Assembly (NCBI GenBank): GCA_029203145.1
Contig: CP119309.1
Span: forward strand, 1,761,001-1,825,000
Direction of reading: 5' to 3'
Source: Candidatus Brevundimonas phytovorans
Lineage (GTDB): Bacteria > Pseudomonadota > Alphaproteobacteria > Caulobacterales > Caulobacteraceae
Length of the DNA stretch: 64,000 nucleotides
Positions 16,715 through 25,156 of this stretch are shown here, in pieces. Below the pieces are notes generated by a model. That model had not been told where the DNA came from, made no database searches, and saw nothing but the letters and a program-made list of their open reading frames with translations. A program made the position numbers and the translations under genes. Position 1 is the first letter of the stretch, and each line of letters opens with the position of its first letter.

Positions 16715-17349
16715 ACCCGAACCGCAATCCCTCGGAGCAGCGGCTTCTCGCCTATGCCGCCGGAACGCTCAGCCCGCCCGAGGCCGTGGTGGTCGCCGCG
16801 CATCTGGCGCTGCGCCCGGCCAACGACGCCTGGGTGCGCCAGCTGCAGTCGGTCGGCGGCGCCTTCCTGGACGAGACCGCGCCCGTAGTCCTGTCGGACG
16901 ACGCCCTGGCGCACGCCATGGCGCGGATCGAGACCGACGCGGGCGAGGCCGTGGTCCAGGCCCCGCTCAACGACATGCCCGAACTGCCGGAACCGCTGCG
17001 GCGCTACGCCCTGGGACCTTGGCGGTGGATCGGCCCCGGCATCCGGGCGCGCGACGTCCACGCCCCGCGCGACGGCGCCTGCCGGGTCATCCTGCTGAAG
17101 ATTGATTCAGGCCGCGAAACGCCCCGCCACACCCACGGCGGGGTCGAGCTGACCTGCGTCCTGTCAGGCGCCTACGCCACCGAGACCGAACGCTTCGACA
17201 TCGGCGATCTGGAAGAAGCCGACGACGACGTGTTGCACCAGCCGCGCGTCGTGTCGGACGAGCCCTGCCTCTGCGTCGTGGCGCTGGATGGCGAAATACA
17301 GCTCGATGGCTGGATGGGGCGCCTGATGCAGCCCTTCATACGACTGTAG
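16711..17349 (+). CDS. chrR: ChrR-type cupin anti-sigma factor lacking N-terminal zinc ligands
   Basis: 212 residues, the same length class as Rhodobacter ChrR. It should bind and inhibit the RpoE encoded just upstream. The N-terminal anti-sigma domain (LLAYAAGTLSPPEAVVVAAHLAL) aligns without gaps to the family, but of the expected zinc ligands His6, His31, Cys35 and Cys38 only His31 remains; the others are Asn6, Arg35 and Asn38. The C-terminal cupin keeps its metal ligands His140, His142, Glu146 and His176. Thus the sensory cupin site looks intact while the zinc-structured anti-sigma site is not. The protein may use a metal-independent fold to hold sigma. The paralogy and context are firm; the mechanistic consequence is inference. 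Confidence 0.88.
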   Translation: MNPNRNPSEQRLLAYAAGTLSPPEAVVVAAHLALRPANDAWVRQLQSVGGAFLDETAPVVLSDDALAHAMARIETDAGEAVVQAPLNDMPELPEPLRRYALGPWRWIGPGIRARDVHAPRDGACRVILLKIDSGRETPRHTHGGVELTCVLSGAYATETERFDIGDLEEADDDVLHQPRVVSDEPCLCVVALDGEIQLDGWMGRLMQPFIRL

Positions 17350-17707
17350 CCTCCCAAGTCTGATCGCCAGTCCGCTCCAGACCTGAGCGACCCGGCCCGG
17401 GCCTATGTGCGCCCGCCGTCAGACAGGCTGCGCCTCGCCCTGCCTCGACTCTTTGTCATGACAGCCCCAACGCGCATGAGAACCTGCGCGTCTGCGCGTC
17501 TTCGCGTCTTCGCGGGGCCCGCGCCGTCCCCTTTTTACAACGTGGCGACATATTGGCGATTTCGGGGCGGAACCCAAGTTCGAGCCGTTGGTTAACGAAT
17601 CGCTAACGTGCCGCTTATGGATTTCGTGATTCCCGCAGCGGATGAATTCAGTCGTCGTGCGTATGAAAACAGATCAATGATCCACTGAACAACCAGGTCA
17701 AAGTCAA
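17350..17707. other. Intergenic region upstream of the polysaccharide locus
   Basis: No supported gene. Around 17485-17515 there is a run of short GCGCGTCT/TCGCGTCT tandem units, and a CtrA-like site lies at 17592-17606. The last 100 bp are noticeably AT-richer, as expected for a promoter, although I cannot fix -35 and -10 boxes. Confidence 0.45.
17592..17606 (+). promoter_or_regulatory. CtrA-type binding site candidate
   Basis: TTAA (17592-17595), seven bases, then CTAA (17603-17606): one mismatch to the Caulobacterales CtrA consensus TTAA-N7-TTAA. It is about 100 bp upstream of the first gene of the polysaccharide locus and is embedded in the inverted repeat GTTAACGAATCGCTAAC. Confidence 0.4.
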
Positions 17708-18742
17708 ATGGTTGAAAACGTCGATTTCTATGGTCAAGCGAACACTTCGCGCCATTCTTCCAATGCAACATCCATCGTGGCGGGTGGCGCTGGCTTTCTT
17801 GGTTCTCATCTATGCGCCCGATTGGTGGATAGCGGGCACTTTGTAATCTGCATCGACAACTTTCATACTGGTCGACCCCAGAATGTTTCGCACCTGGGCG
17901 CGTCAGGCCGGTTCCTGTTGATGGAGCACGACATCAACGCGCCGCTGCCCGACGACCTGCCCGAGGTCCAGCAGATCTACAACCTGGCCTGCCCCGCCTC
18001 TCCGGTTCACTATCAGTACGACCGGGTGAAGACAGCCCTGACCTGTTCGCTGGGAACCCTGAACCTTCTCCACAAGGCGGCGCGGGACAAAGCCCGCTTC
18101 TTTCAGGCCTCGACATCGGAAATCTACGGCGATCCCGAGGTTCACCCGCAGACCGAGAGCTATCGGGGCAACGTCAATACGGTCGGACCGCGTTCCTGCT
18201 ACGACGAGGGCAAGCGGTTCGCTGAAACCCTGGTGACGGACTTCGGCCTTCAGCACGGCCTGACGACGCGGATCGTCCGCATCTTCAACACCTATGGCCC
18301 GCGCATGCATCCCGATGACGGTCGCGTGGTGTCCAACTTCATCGTCCAGGCCCTTATGGGCGAGGACATCACCATCTATGGCAGCGGGGAACAGACCCGC
18401 TCCTTCTGCTTCGTCGACGACCTGGTCGAAGGCTTCATCCGCCTGATGAACGCCGACGACGGCATCGACGGCCCAGTCAACATCGGCAACCCCCACGAGA
18501 CCACGGTCAATCAACTGGCCGAGCAGATCCTTCAGATGGCCGGCTCCCGCTCGCGCATCGTTCACCATCCACTGCCGGTGGACGACCCCCGCCGCCGCAA
18601 GCCCGACATCTCACGCGCTCTGGAGCACCTGAACTGGTCGCCCCAGGTGCCGCTGCATGACGGACTGGCCCGAACCATCGCCTACTTCACCGACGAAATG
18701 CGCCTGAGCGGGCGCAGCGCCACCAGCGCCTTCGCCTCCTGA
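17708..18742 (+). CDS. UDP-xylose-synthase-like SDR (UDP-glucuronate decarboxylase)
   Basis: 344 residues. Extended short-chain dehydrogenase: nucleotide motif GGAGFLGSHL (about 26-35), IDNFHTGRPQNV, YNLACPASPVHYQ, ASTSEIYGDPEVHPQ, SYDEGK-type catalytic YxxxK in CYDEGKR, and IFNTYGPRMHPDDGRVVSNF. This combination, especially the TSEIYGDP and PRMHPDDGRVVSNF blocks, is characteristic of UDP-glucuronic acid decarboxylase, which makes UDP-xylose from UDP-glucuronate. It opens a plus-strand set with a GT2 synthase, another epimerase, a BcsS-like barrel and a GH10 xylanase, so it probably supplies UDP-xylose for a secreted polymer. dTDP-glucose-type dehydratase is a less likely alternative. Confidence 0.85.
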   Translation: MVENVDFYGQANTSRHSSNATSIVAGGAGFLGSHLCARLVDSGHFVICIDNFHTGRPQNVSHLGASGRFLLMEHDINAPLPDDLPEVQQIYNLACPASPVHYQYDRVKTALTCSLGTLNLLHKAARDKARFFQASTSEIYGDPEVHPQTESYRGNVNTVGPRSCYDEGKRFAETLVTDFGLQHGLTTRIVRIFNTYGPRMHPDDGRVVSNFIVQALMGEDITIYGSGEQTRSFCFVDDLVEGFIRLMNADDGIDGPVNIGNPHETTVNQLAEQILQMAGSRSRIVHHPLPVDDPRRRKPDISRALEHLNWSPQVPLHDGLARTIAYFTDEMRLSGRSATSAFAS

Positions 18743-18826
18743 CCACAGCACAGCGGCAGCAGAGACACCTGACGACACGACTGGACAGACAGCACTCCAA
18801 CACGGAAATTCTGGGCGGGCCTTTCG

Positions 18827-20272
18827 ATGCAAAACTACAGCGTTCCGACGATCCTCATATGGCTGTTCGCCATATCCCAGCTGCTCTACCTAGGCTGCTT
18901 CCTGCTGGAGATGTATTTCCGCTCGCTGCGTGTCAACAGCGTGGACATGGACGACCCCCTGCCCGCCACCGAGGCGGAGATGCCCTTCATCGTCCTGCTC
19001 TATCCCGTCCTGCGAGAGCTGGAACGGACGATGGAGACGACCTTCACCGCCCTGGCCAAGCTCGACTATCCCCGCAGCCGCTATCGCGTCGTCGCCATCC
19101 CGAATTCCAACGACACAGAGACGATCGCCAGCCTGCAACGACTGACCGCGGCCTATCCCTTCGTCGAGATCCTGGAGGTGCCGCCGACCACCGACCCGCG
19201 CTGGGACGTGGTCTGGCACGCCTGGGACGCCAACCCGAAGGCCTACTGGTGGCACAACGGCAAGCGAGCCGGCGCCAAGGACCTGCCGCCCAAGAAGACG
19301 CGGCAGCTGATCTACGCCCTGTATCAGGTCGCCGAGACCCATCGCGACAAGACGAACCTGACGATCGACTACATCGACGCCGACAGCTGCCCGCCGGCTG
19401 ACCATTTCAAGGCCGCCGCCATCGGTTTGCAGAAGTACGACGTGCTTCAGGCCCGCAACGTCGCCGGCAACCTCAACGCCAGCCTGGCCGCCGCCTTTCA
19501 CGCCTTCGACCACATGACCTGGGACGGCGCCAAGTACGGCCACCTGTCGGACCCCAAACAGCCCTTCTGGGTGCTAGGCAAGGGCCTGTTCTTCAAGGTC
19601 GACGACCTGATCGCCCTCGGCGGCTTCCATCCCTGGATCACCATCGAGGACCCCGAGGTCGGCGAGCGGTTCTGGAAGAACGGCAAGACGCTGGGCATCA
19701 TCGACAACTCCCTGATCGAAGAAGTGCCGGAAACCTTTGGCGAGGGCATCACCCAGAGGAAGCGCTGGGTCGCCGGCTTCTTCCAGAGCCTGGGCACGCC
19801 GCTGAAGGAGATGGACTTCACCTTCGGCGAGCGGGTGCGCGCCTGGACCAACTTCCTGCCCTGCATGTCGCTGTGGGTGAACACCCTGGGCATCCCCCTG
19901 GGCGTCTGGGCGGCGTGGCGGTTCTTCGCCGGCGACAACTTCCTGCCCCTGTGGCTGGTGGTGCTGTCGGTGTTCAACATCATCGCCTTCACCCTGCTGA
20001 TCGTTGGCCTTTATATGCGGACCTGGACGCGAACCGGGCTGGTGCTGGAGCGGGCCACGGACCGCATCGGCTACATGCTGATGGTCAATCCGATCTTCAT
20101 CATGGTCTGGTGGTGCATGTGGATCATCCCGCTGACGCTGGGCTTCGTCATGTATCTGAAGGACAGCGGCCAGGTCTGGCAGCGCACAGAGAAGATCGAC
20201 GCCAACAATACGCTGGTGCGGTCCAAGCTGGACCAGTTCGGCGTCCTGCCCCACCACCCCCACCATCACTGA
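18827..20272 (+). CDS. Membrane GT2 glycosyltransferase, cellulose-synthase-like
   Basis: 481 residues. One N-terminal membrane helix (about 6-28) precedes a cytosolic GT-A domain, and three or four C-terminal helices follow (about 348-465). Catalytic marks: Asp184-Ala-Asp186 (DxD) in DYIDADS, IEDPEVG at about 283-289 in the place of the acceptor-site TED, and QRKRW at 310-314, the QxxRW motif of processive beta-glycan synthases. The overall plan matches cellulose/hyaluronan-synthase-type enzymes, but it is shorter than BcsA and has no PilZ domain. It is 13 bp ahead of the next epimerase and sits directly after the UDP-xylose-synthase-like gene, so a pentose or uronate donor is plausible. Donor and linkage cannot be read from sequence. 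Confidence 0.85.
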   Translation: MQNYSVPTILIWLFAISQLLYLGCFLLEMYFRSLRVNSVDMDDPLPATEAEMPFIVLLYPVLRELERTMETTFTALAKLDYPRSRYRVVAIPNSNDTETIASLQRLTAAYPFVEILEVPPTTDPRWDVVWHAWDANPKAYWWHNGKRAGAKDLPPKKTRQLIYALYQVAETHRDKTNLTIDYIDADSCPPADHFKAAAIGLQKYDVLQARNVAGNLNASLAAAFHAFDHMTWDGAKYGHLSDPKQPFWVLGKGLFFKVDDLIALGGFHPWITIEDPEVGERFWKNGKTLGIIDNSLIEEVPETFGEGITQRKRWVAGFFQSLGTPLKEMDFTFGERVRAWTNFLPCMSLWVNTLGIPLGVWAAWRFFAGDNFLPLWLVVLSVFNIIAFTLLIVGLYMRTWTRTGLVLERATDRIGYMLMVNPIFIMVWWCMWIIPLTLGFVMYLKDSGQVWQRTEKIDANNTLVRSKLDQFGVLPHHPHHH

Positions 20273-20285
20273 GCGGGCGACGGTC

Positions 20286-21422
20286 ATGGACAAGCATATC
20301 CTGATCACGGGCGGGGCCGGATTCATCGGCTCGCATCTGGTCGACGTCATGCTGGCGCGCGGCTATCGCGTCAGCGTGCTGGACAGCCTGTCGCCCCAGG
20401 TTCACGGCGACGGCGAGATGGACGCCGAGGGCTGGCCCACCTACCTCGACCGGCGCGCGCGCCGCATCCGAGGCGACATTCTGGACGAGGGGGTGTTTGA
20501 GGCGGCGCTGGAGGGCGTCACCCATCTAGCCCATCTGGCCGCCTCGGTCGGGGTGGGCCAGAGCATGACCAATATCGTCGACTACACCCGCAACAATGTC
20601 ATGGCCGCCGCCGTCATGCTGGAGGTGCTGTCGCAGAAGCCGCACAGCGTCGAACGGATCGCCGTGGCCTCGTCCATGTCGATCTATGGCGAGGGTGACT
20701 ATGTTCGCCCCTCGACCCATGCCCGCGTGACCGCCGACATCCGCTCCCACGCCCAGCTTGAGGCCCGGCAGTGGGAGGTCATGATCGACGGCGAGGAACT
20801 GGAGCCCGTGCCGACGGCCGAAGACAAGCTGTTGCAGCCCAACTCCATCTACGCCGTCAACAAGCGCGACCATGAGGAGATGTTCCTGTCGGTGGGCCGC
20901 GCCCTGCAGATCCCAACCGTCGCCCTGCGGCTGTTCAACGCCTACGGCTCGCGCCAGGCCCTGAGCAATCCCTATACCGGGGTGGCCGCCATCTTCATCG
21001 CCCGCCTGCTGAACGACCAACCGCCCCTGGTGTTCGAGGACGGCCGCCAGATGCGCGACTTTGTCCACGTCCAGGACGTGGCCCGCGCCTTCGCCACGGT
21101 TCTGGATAGCGACCGCGAGACCTGGGACGTGTTCAACGTCGGCAGCGGGGCGCCGATTTCGGTCAATGAGATCGCCGGCGTTCTGGCCCGACTGCTGGGC
21201 AAGAACATCGCGCCGGAAGTGCTGAACAGGTATCGCGTCGGCGACATCCGCCACTGCTTCGGCGACATCTCCAAGATCGAGCGCGCCTATGGATTCAGGC
21301 CCGAGCGCGACATGAACGCCGGCATGGAGGAATTGATCGCCTGGGTGTCGCGCACCCGCGCGCCGGTGGACCGGAGCGCGGAGTGCCTGGCCGAACTGAC
21401 ACGAGGGAAACTGGTCGTCTGA
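20286..21422 (+). CDS. NAD-dependent sugar-nucleotide epimerase
   Basis: 378 residues from ATG 20286. Extended SDR with GGAGFIGSHL (about 8-17), VLDSLSPQVHGDG, HLAHLAASVGVGQS, the serine strand ASSMSIYGEGDY, catalytic YAVNK and LRLFNAYGSRQALSNPYTGV. This set fits UDP-glucose 4-epimerase-like enzymes or related C4 epimerases. Between a GT2 synthase and a BcsS-like barrel, and downstream of a UDP-xylose synthase, an obvious hypothesis is interconversion of a nucleotide pentose or uronate used by the same polymer. It is 13 bp downstream of the GT2 gene and so almost certainly co-transcribed. Confidence 0.85.
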   Translation: MDKHILITGGAGFIGSHLVDVMLARGYRVSVLDSLSPQVHGDGEMDAEGWPTYLDRRARRIRGDILDEGVFEAALEGVTHLAHLAASVGVGQSMTNIVDYTRNNVMAAAVMLEVLSQKPHSVERIAVASSMSIYGEGDYVRPSTHARVTADIRSHAQLEARQWEVMIDGEELEPVPTAEDKLLQPNSIYAVNKRDHEEMFLSVGRALQIPTVALRLFNAYGSRQALSNPYTGVAAIFIARLLNDQPPLVFEDGRQMRDFVHVQDVARAFATVLDSDRETWDVFNVGSGAPISVNEIAGVLARLLGKNIAPEVLNRYRVGDIRHCFGDISKIERAYGFRPERDMNAGMEELIAWVSRTRAPVDRSAECLAELTRGKLVV

Positions 21423-21515
21423 AAGTATTAACCTAAACGGTTCAGCCTATCTGAAGCAGCTTCCTCAGCGTCGCCGAGCAGACGACGCACTCGATACTAT
21501 CGCCAGGGAATGTTC

Positions 21516-22241
21516 ATGACCGACCGCCACAGCCGCCCCTTCTCGAACGTGTCGCTCACGGCCGCGCTGATCACGCTCGGCGTGGTCGGCTGGTCGGGCG
21601 CAGCCGTCGCCCAGAACAACAACACGGTTTTCGCGGGCGGCAAGCTGGACGTCGCGGATTCCGCCTATGTCGGGGCCACGGTGGGTCTGCCCGGCTCGGC
21701 CGAGGGCAAGGGCTGGGCCGTGCGCGGCGTGGCCTTCACCGGCGGCTATGACTATCAGAACGGTCCGACGACCATCAACGCCGACTTCACCGGGGCGCAG
21801 GCGGAACTGGTCTATCGTTTCGGGTCAGGCCCGACCTGGGGCAGCGTCGGCCTGGGCTATCGCTATGTCGACACCGACCTCAGCCCCGGCGATCCGGGCA
21901 ACCGCCGCGACGGCGGCGAAGGCGAGGTCATGGTCAGCCTGGACGGCGGCCACGTCGCCGGACCCTGGCGCGTCGACTGGTACGGCTCCTACGGCTTCAC
22001 CCTGGACGACTACGACGCCCTGGCCAGCGTGACGCATACGATCGGCAGCTCGGGCCGCGTCCGAGCGGGTCTGGAAGTGGCGGCGGACGGAGATTCCAAC
22101 TACTCCGCCTATCACGTCGGGCCGGTGCTGGGCTTCAAGGTGGGCGATCAGGGCGAGTTCCAGATCTCGGCGGGACTTAGCGACGGCGACAACCGCGATT
22201 CCGACGGCTATGTCCGCGTTGGTTTCTATCACAGCTTCTGA
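21516..22241 (+). CDS. BcsS-like outer-membrane beta-barrel protein
   Basis: 241 residues. ATG 21516 is preferred over ATG 21510 because AGGGA lies six nt ahead of it and abuts the earlier one. A signal peptide (AALITLGVVGWSGAAVAQ) is followed by alternating amphipathic strands rich in Gly, Tyr and Asp. Recognisable blocks are YVGATVGLPG, GWAVRGVAFTGGYDY, SVGLGYRYVDTDL and the C-terminal aromatic GFYHSF typical of outer-membrane barrels. The layout matches the BcsS family found beside alphaproteobacterial cellulose genes. Here it could serve as export or anchoring partner for the GT2 product. The family call is from pattern memory, so another small OMP family is possible. Confidence 0.65.
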   Translation: MTDRHSRPFSNVSLTAALITLGVVGWSGAAVAQNNNTVFAGGKLDVADSAYVGATVGLPGSAEGKGWAVRGVAFTGGYDYQNGPTTINADFTGAQAELVYRFGSGPTWGSVGLGYRYVDTDLSPGDPGNRRDGGEGEVMVSLDGGHVAGPWRVDWYGSYGFTLDDYDALASVTHTIGSSGRVRAGLEVAADGDSNYSAYHVGPVLGFKVGDQGEFQISAGLSDGDNRDSDGYVRVGFYHSF

Positions 22242-22315
22242 TTTCAAGCTTAGCCGCACGGACAATCGTCAAACGGCGACTGTAATTCGGCCCTAAAATC
22301 ACCTACCGGCCATCG

Positions 22316-22330
22316 TTAACCCGGCGTTAT
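22316..22330 (+). promoter_or_regulatory. CtrA-type binding site candidate upstream of the GH10 gene
   Basis: TTAA (22316-22319), seven bases, then TTAT (22327-22330), one mismatch to TTAA-N7-TTAA. It lies about 65 bp before the xylanase start, in a 150-bp AT-richer gap. A similar site precedes the first gene of the locus (17592-17606). Confidence 0.4.
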
Positions 22331-22391
22331 TCCCGGGGAGCTTAACGATCACGCTTACTCTTCTCCGCTTCTAGAGAAGGCTAGGCGTAGT

Positions 22392-23534
22392 ATGCTGACG
22401 CTTCCGTCACGTCGCTCTGTATTGACTGGCCTCGCCCTGGCTCCGGCGCTGGCCGTCGCCCCGCACGGCGCCTGGGCCGTGCCCGAGGGAGAAGGCGCGC
22501 CCTTGCCCGACGCCAGCAACGCCGCCCCCTCACTGTCGCGCGCCGCCCGCAAGGGCGGACGCTACTACGGCGCGGCGGCACGCGCCGACCATCTGCGCCA
22601 GGACCAGGCCCTGCGCGACGCAGTCCTGCGGGACTGCGACGTCCTGACCCCCGAAATCCACCTGAAGTGGAACGCGCTGGAATGGCGCAAGGGTCAGTTC
22701 AACTTCACCCCTGTAGACGATCTGCTGGCGTTTTCGGACGACAATGGACTGAGGGTCCGGGGCCATACCCTGTTGTGGGAACAAAGCACCCCCGACTGGG
22801 CCAGGCAGGAACTGCTGGAACAGCGCGACTGGCGGCTGATGTCCGAGCATTTCTCGCGTGTGCTCGGTCGCTACGGCTCACGCATCAGCGAGTGGGACGT
22901 GATCAACGAACCCATCGACACCGAGGCGGGCGCCGGTTCCCTGCGCCGCAACACCTTCTTCCGCGCCTTTGGCCCCACCTATATCGAACGGGCGATGGAG
23001 GAGGCGCGCGACCATGCGCCCCAGGCCCATCTGGTCATCAACGACTATGGTTTCGAGTACGGCAACCCGGTCGACAAGGCGCGGCGTCAGGCCTTCGTCG
23101 CCCTGCTGCGGCGTCTTCGCGCCGCCGGCGTGCCGCTGGACGGGGCCGGCGTTCAGGCCCACCTGGACCTGTCCAAGGGGCCGATCGACAAGGTCGGCTT
23201 GCAGGATATGACCAAGGCGCTCATCGACCTCGGCCTCGACATCACGGTGACTGAACTGGACGTCAAGGAAGCCGGGGGCGGCCCCTCCACCACCGCACGC
23301 GACCAGAAGGTCGCCGACGAAACCCGCCGCTACCTCGATATCATGCTGGCCTTCCCCGAGGTGCGGGGCGTCGTGACCTGGGGCCTGACCGACAAGTTCT
23401 CATGGTTGACCGAACAGGTCGACGCGCGCGTCCGCGCCGCCCAGGGCGTCAATCGCGGCCTGCCCTATGACGAACGCTACAGCCCCAAGCCCATGTACTG
23501 GGCCCTGTCGGACACCCTGGGCGTCAGCAGTTAG
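22392..23534 (+). CDS. GH10 endo-1,4-beta-xylanase, probably Tat-exported
   Basis: 380 residues. The N-terminus SRRSVLTGLALAPALAVAP looks like a twin-arginine signal, with cleavage after about residue 32. The GH10 barrel shows LKWNALEWRKGQFNF, GHTLLWEQSTPDW, the acid/base Glu173 in WDVINEP and the nucleophile Glu288 in ITVTELDV, plus GVVTWGLTDKFSWL. All catalytic landmarks are present, so activity on beta-1,4-xylan or a related polymer is expected. It is the last of the polysaccharide genes, in the position where cellulose operons carry the GH8 BcsZ. A role in trimming or releasing a self-made xylan-like chain is inferred; degradation of plant xylan is the alternative. Confidence 0.93.
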   Translation: MLTLPSRRSVLTGLALAPALAVAPHGAWAVPEGEGAPLPDASNAAPSLSRAARKGGRYYGAAARADHLRQDQALRDAVLRDCDVLTPEIHLKWNALEWRKGQFNFTPVDDLLAFSDDNGLRVRGHTLLWEQSTPDWARQELLEQRDWRLMSEHFSRVLGRYGSRISEWDVINEPIDTEAGAGSLRRNTFFRAFGPTYIERAMEEARDHAPQAHLVINDYGFEYGNPVDKARRQAFVALLRRLRAAGVPLDGAGVQAHLDLSKGPIDKVGLQDMTKALIDLGLDITVTELDVKEAGGGPSTTARDQKVADETRRYLDIMLAFPEVRGVVTWGLTDKFSWLTEQVDARVRAAQGVNRGLPYDERYSPKPMYWALSDTLGVSS

Positions 23535-23644
23535 GCGTCAGTCGTCCATAAACTTGACCACTGGACATCCTCCCGATTTTTGCGTCAGGAACAGGCACCC
23601 TTTCGCTCTCGCTCGCGTTAGGCTGAGCGAACACGGGGGCCAGA

Positions 23645-25156
23645 GTGCGAACACTCGCCAAGACAATCGATCTGGTCGCAGCGTTTGACGCTTCGCCCAA
23701 TCCCTACATGCTGCTGGACGCCGAGCTGCGCTATGCGGGCATGAACCAGGCCTATCTGGACGTGACGCAGCGGCGGCGCGAGGAATTGCTGGGCCAGCCG
23801 GTGATGCAGGCCTTCGACGCAGGCCCCGGACAGGAGGGCCCTGAAAATGCGCGGCAGCTGGCGGCCTCGTTCGAAAAGGTGCTGTCGACGGGGCAGCCCG
23901 ACAATCTGGCCGTGCTTCATTACCCGATCCCCATCACGCAGGAGGACGGCACGGTCGTCTATGACGATCGCTACTGGAGTTGCACCCACACGCCGATCAA
24001 GGATGAAACGGGCCGCGTCACTCATATCCTTCAGCACACCAGCGACATCACCGAGTTGGAGCGCCTGCGCCGGCAGGTCGGCCGACTGAGGCCGGCCGAC
24101 GCCTCCTCGGCGCTGGACACCCTGATCGGCGGCGGCATGTTCCGCCGCGCCCTGAGCATTCAGGCCGACAACCGGCGCCTGGAAACCGAGCGACGTCAGT
24201 TGCTGGACATGTTCATGCAGACGCCGGGCTTCGTCGCCGTGCTGAATGGTCCGGAGCACGTCATCCAGTTGCACAACGGCGCCTATGGCCAATTGATCGG
24301 CCATCGCGATGTCGTCGGCAAGCCGATCCGCAAGGCCCTGCCGGAACTGGCGGGTCAGGGCTATTACGACTTCCTCGACGAGGTCCTGGCGACCGGCGAG
24401 CCCTTCCAGGGACGGCAAAGCCCGGTCCAGTTGCAGCAGACGCCGAACGGTCCGCTGGCGACCCGCTATCTCAACTTCATCTATCAGCCGATCCGCAACG
24501 ACGCCGGCGCCATCATGGGCGTCTTCGTCCAGGGGCACGACGTCACCGACGAAGTCCTGGCCGCCGAACGTCAGAAGCTGATGATCGACGAACTGAACCA
24601 CCGGGTGAAGAACACCCTGGCCACGGTCCAGTCGATCGCCATGCAGACGGCACGCTCACACGAGGACCCGCGCTCCTTCGCCGAAACCTTCCAGTCGCGC
24701 ATCCTGTCGCTGTCCCACACGCACGACCTGCTGACCCGCAGTCACTGGGAAGGCGCCGACCTGCGCGAGGTGCTGGAGCATGAAACGACGGCGCACGGCC
24801 TGCATCGCCTGACCCTGAACGGGCCGAACGTGGCGCTGGACCCGGCCATGGCCGTGTCGCTCGGCATGATCTTCCATGAACTGGCGACCAATGCGGCCAA
24901 ATACGGCGCCCTGTCGTCGGGAGAGGGTCGGGTTCTGGTCGACTGGACGGTCGCGGACCTGAACAATCCGCAACTGGGCATCGTCTGGCGCGAAACCGGC
25001 GGGCCCAGCGTGACGCCGCCGGAACGCCGGGGCTTCGGCAGTCGTTTGATTGAACGCAACGTCAGGCATGATCTGGCGGGCACAGTGCAGATGCACTACC
25101 GCGACGATGGCCTGTCCGCGGAAATCACCATTCCACTAAACAAGGAAGCCGCATGA
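23645..25156 (+). CDS. PAS-domain HWE histidine kinase
   Basis: 503 residues from GTG 23645, with GGGGG upstream. Two PAS regions (about 10-145 and 185-305; FDASPNPYMLLDAELRY and MQTPGFVAVLNGPEHVIQL) precede an HWE kinase core. Phospho-acceptor His319 is in DELNHRVKNTL, the N-box is FHELATNAAKYG and the W-x-E hallmark is VWRETGG. No receiver is fused. Its last four bases overlap the start of a single-domain receiver (ATGA), so the two are a cognate pair. HWE kinases with such receivers often feed the general stress response or bypass classical regulators. The signal bound by the PAS domains is unknown. Confidence 0.92.
   Translation: MRTLAKTIDLVAAFDASPNPYMLLDAELRYAGMNQAYLDVTQRRREELLGQPVMQAFDAGPGQEGPENARQLAASFEKVLSTGQPDNLAVLHYPIPITQEDGTVVYDDRYWSCTHTPIKDETGRVTHILQHTSDITELERLRRQVGRLRPADASSALDTLIGGGMFRRALSIQADNRRLETERRQLLDMFMQTPGFVAVLNGPEHVIQLHNGAYGQLIGHRDVVGKPIRKALPELAGQGYYDFLDEVLATGEPFQGRQSPVQLQQTPNGPLATRYLNFIYQPIRNDAGAIMGVFVQGHDVTDEVLAAERQKLMIDELNHRVKNTLATVQSIAMQTARSHEDPRSFAETFQSRILSLSHTHDLLTRSHWEGADLREVLEHETTAHGLHRLTLNGPNVALDPAMAVSLGMIFHELATNAAKYGALSSGEGRVLVDWTVADLNNPQLGIVWRETGGPSVTPPERRGFGSRLIERNVRHDLAGTVQMHYRDDGLSAEITIPLNKEAA

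Noticed and set aside
17407..17595. Small plus-strand open frame between chrR and the polysaccharide locus
   Set aside because: Arg/Ala-rich composition, no ribosome site, and it runs through the repetitive GCGCGTCT stretch.
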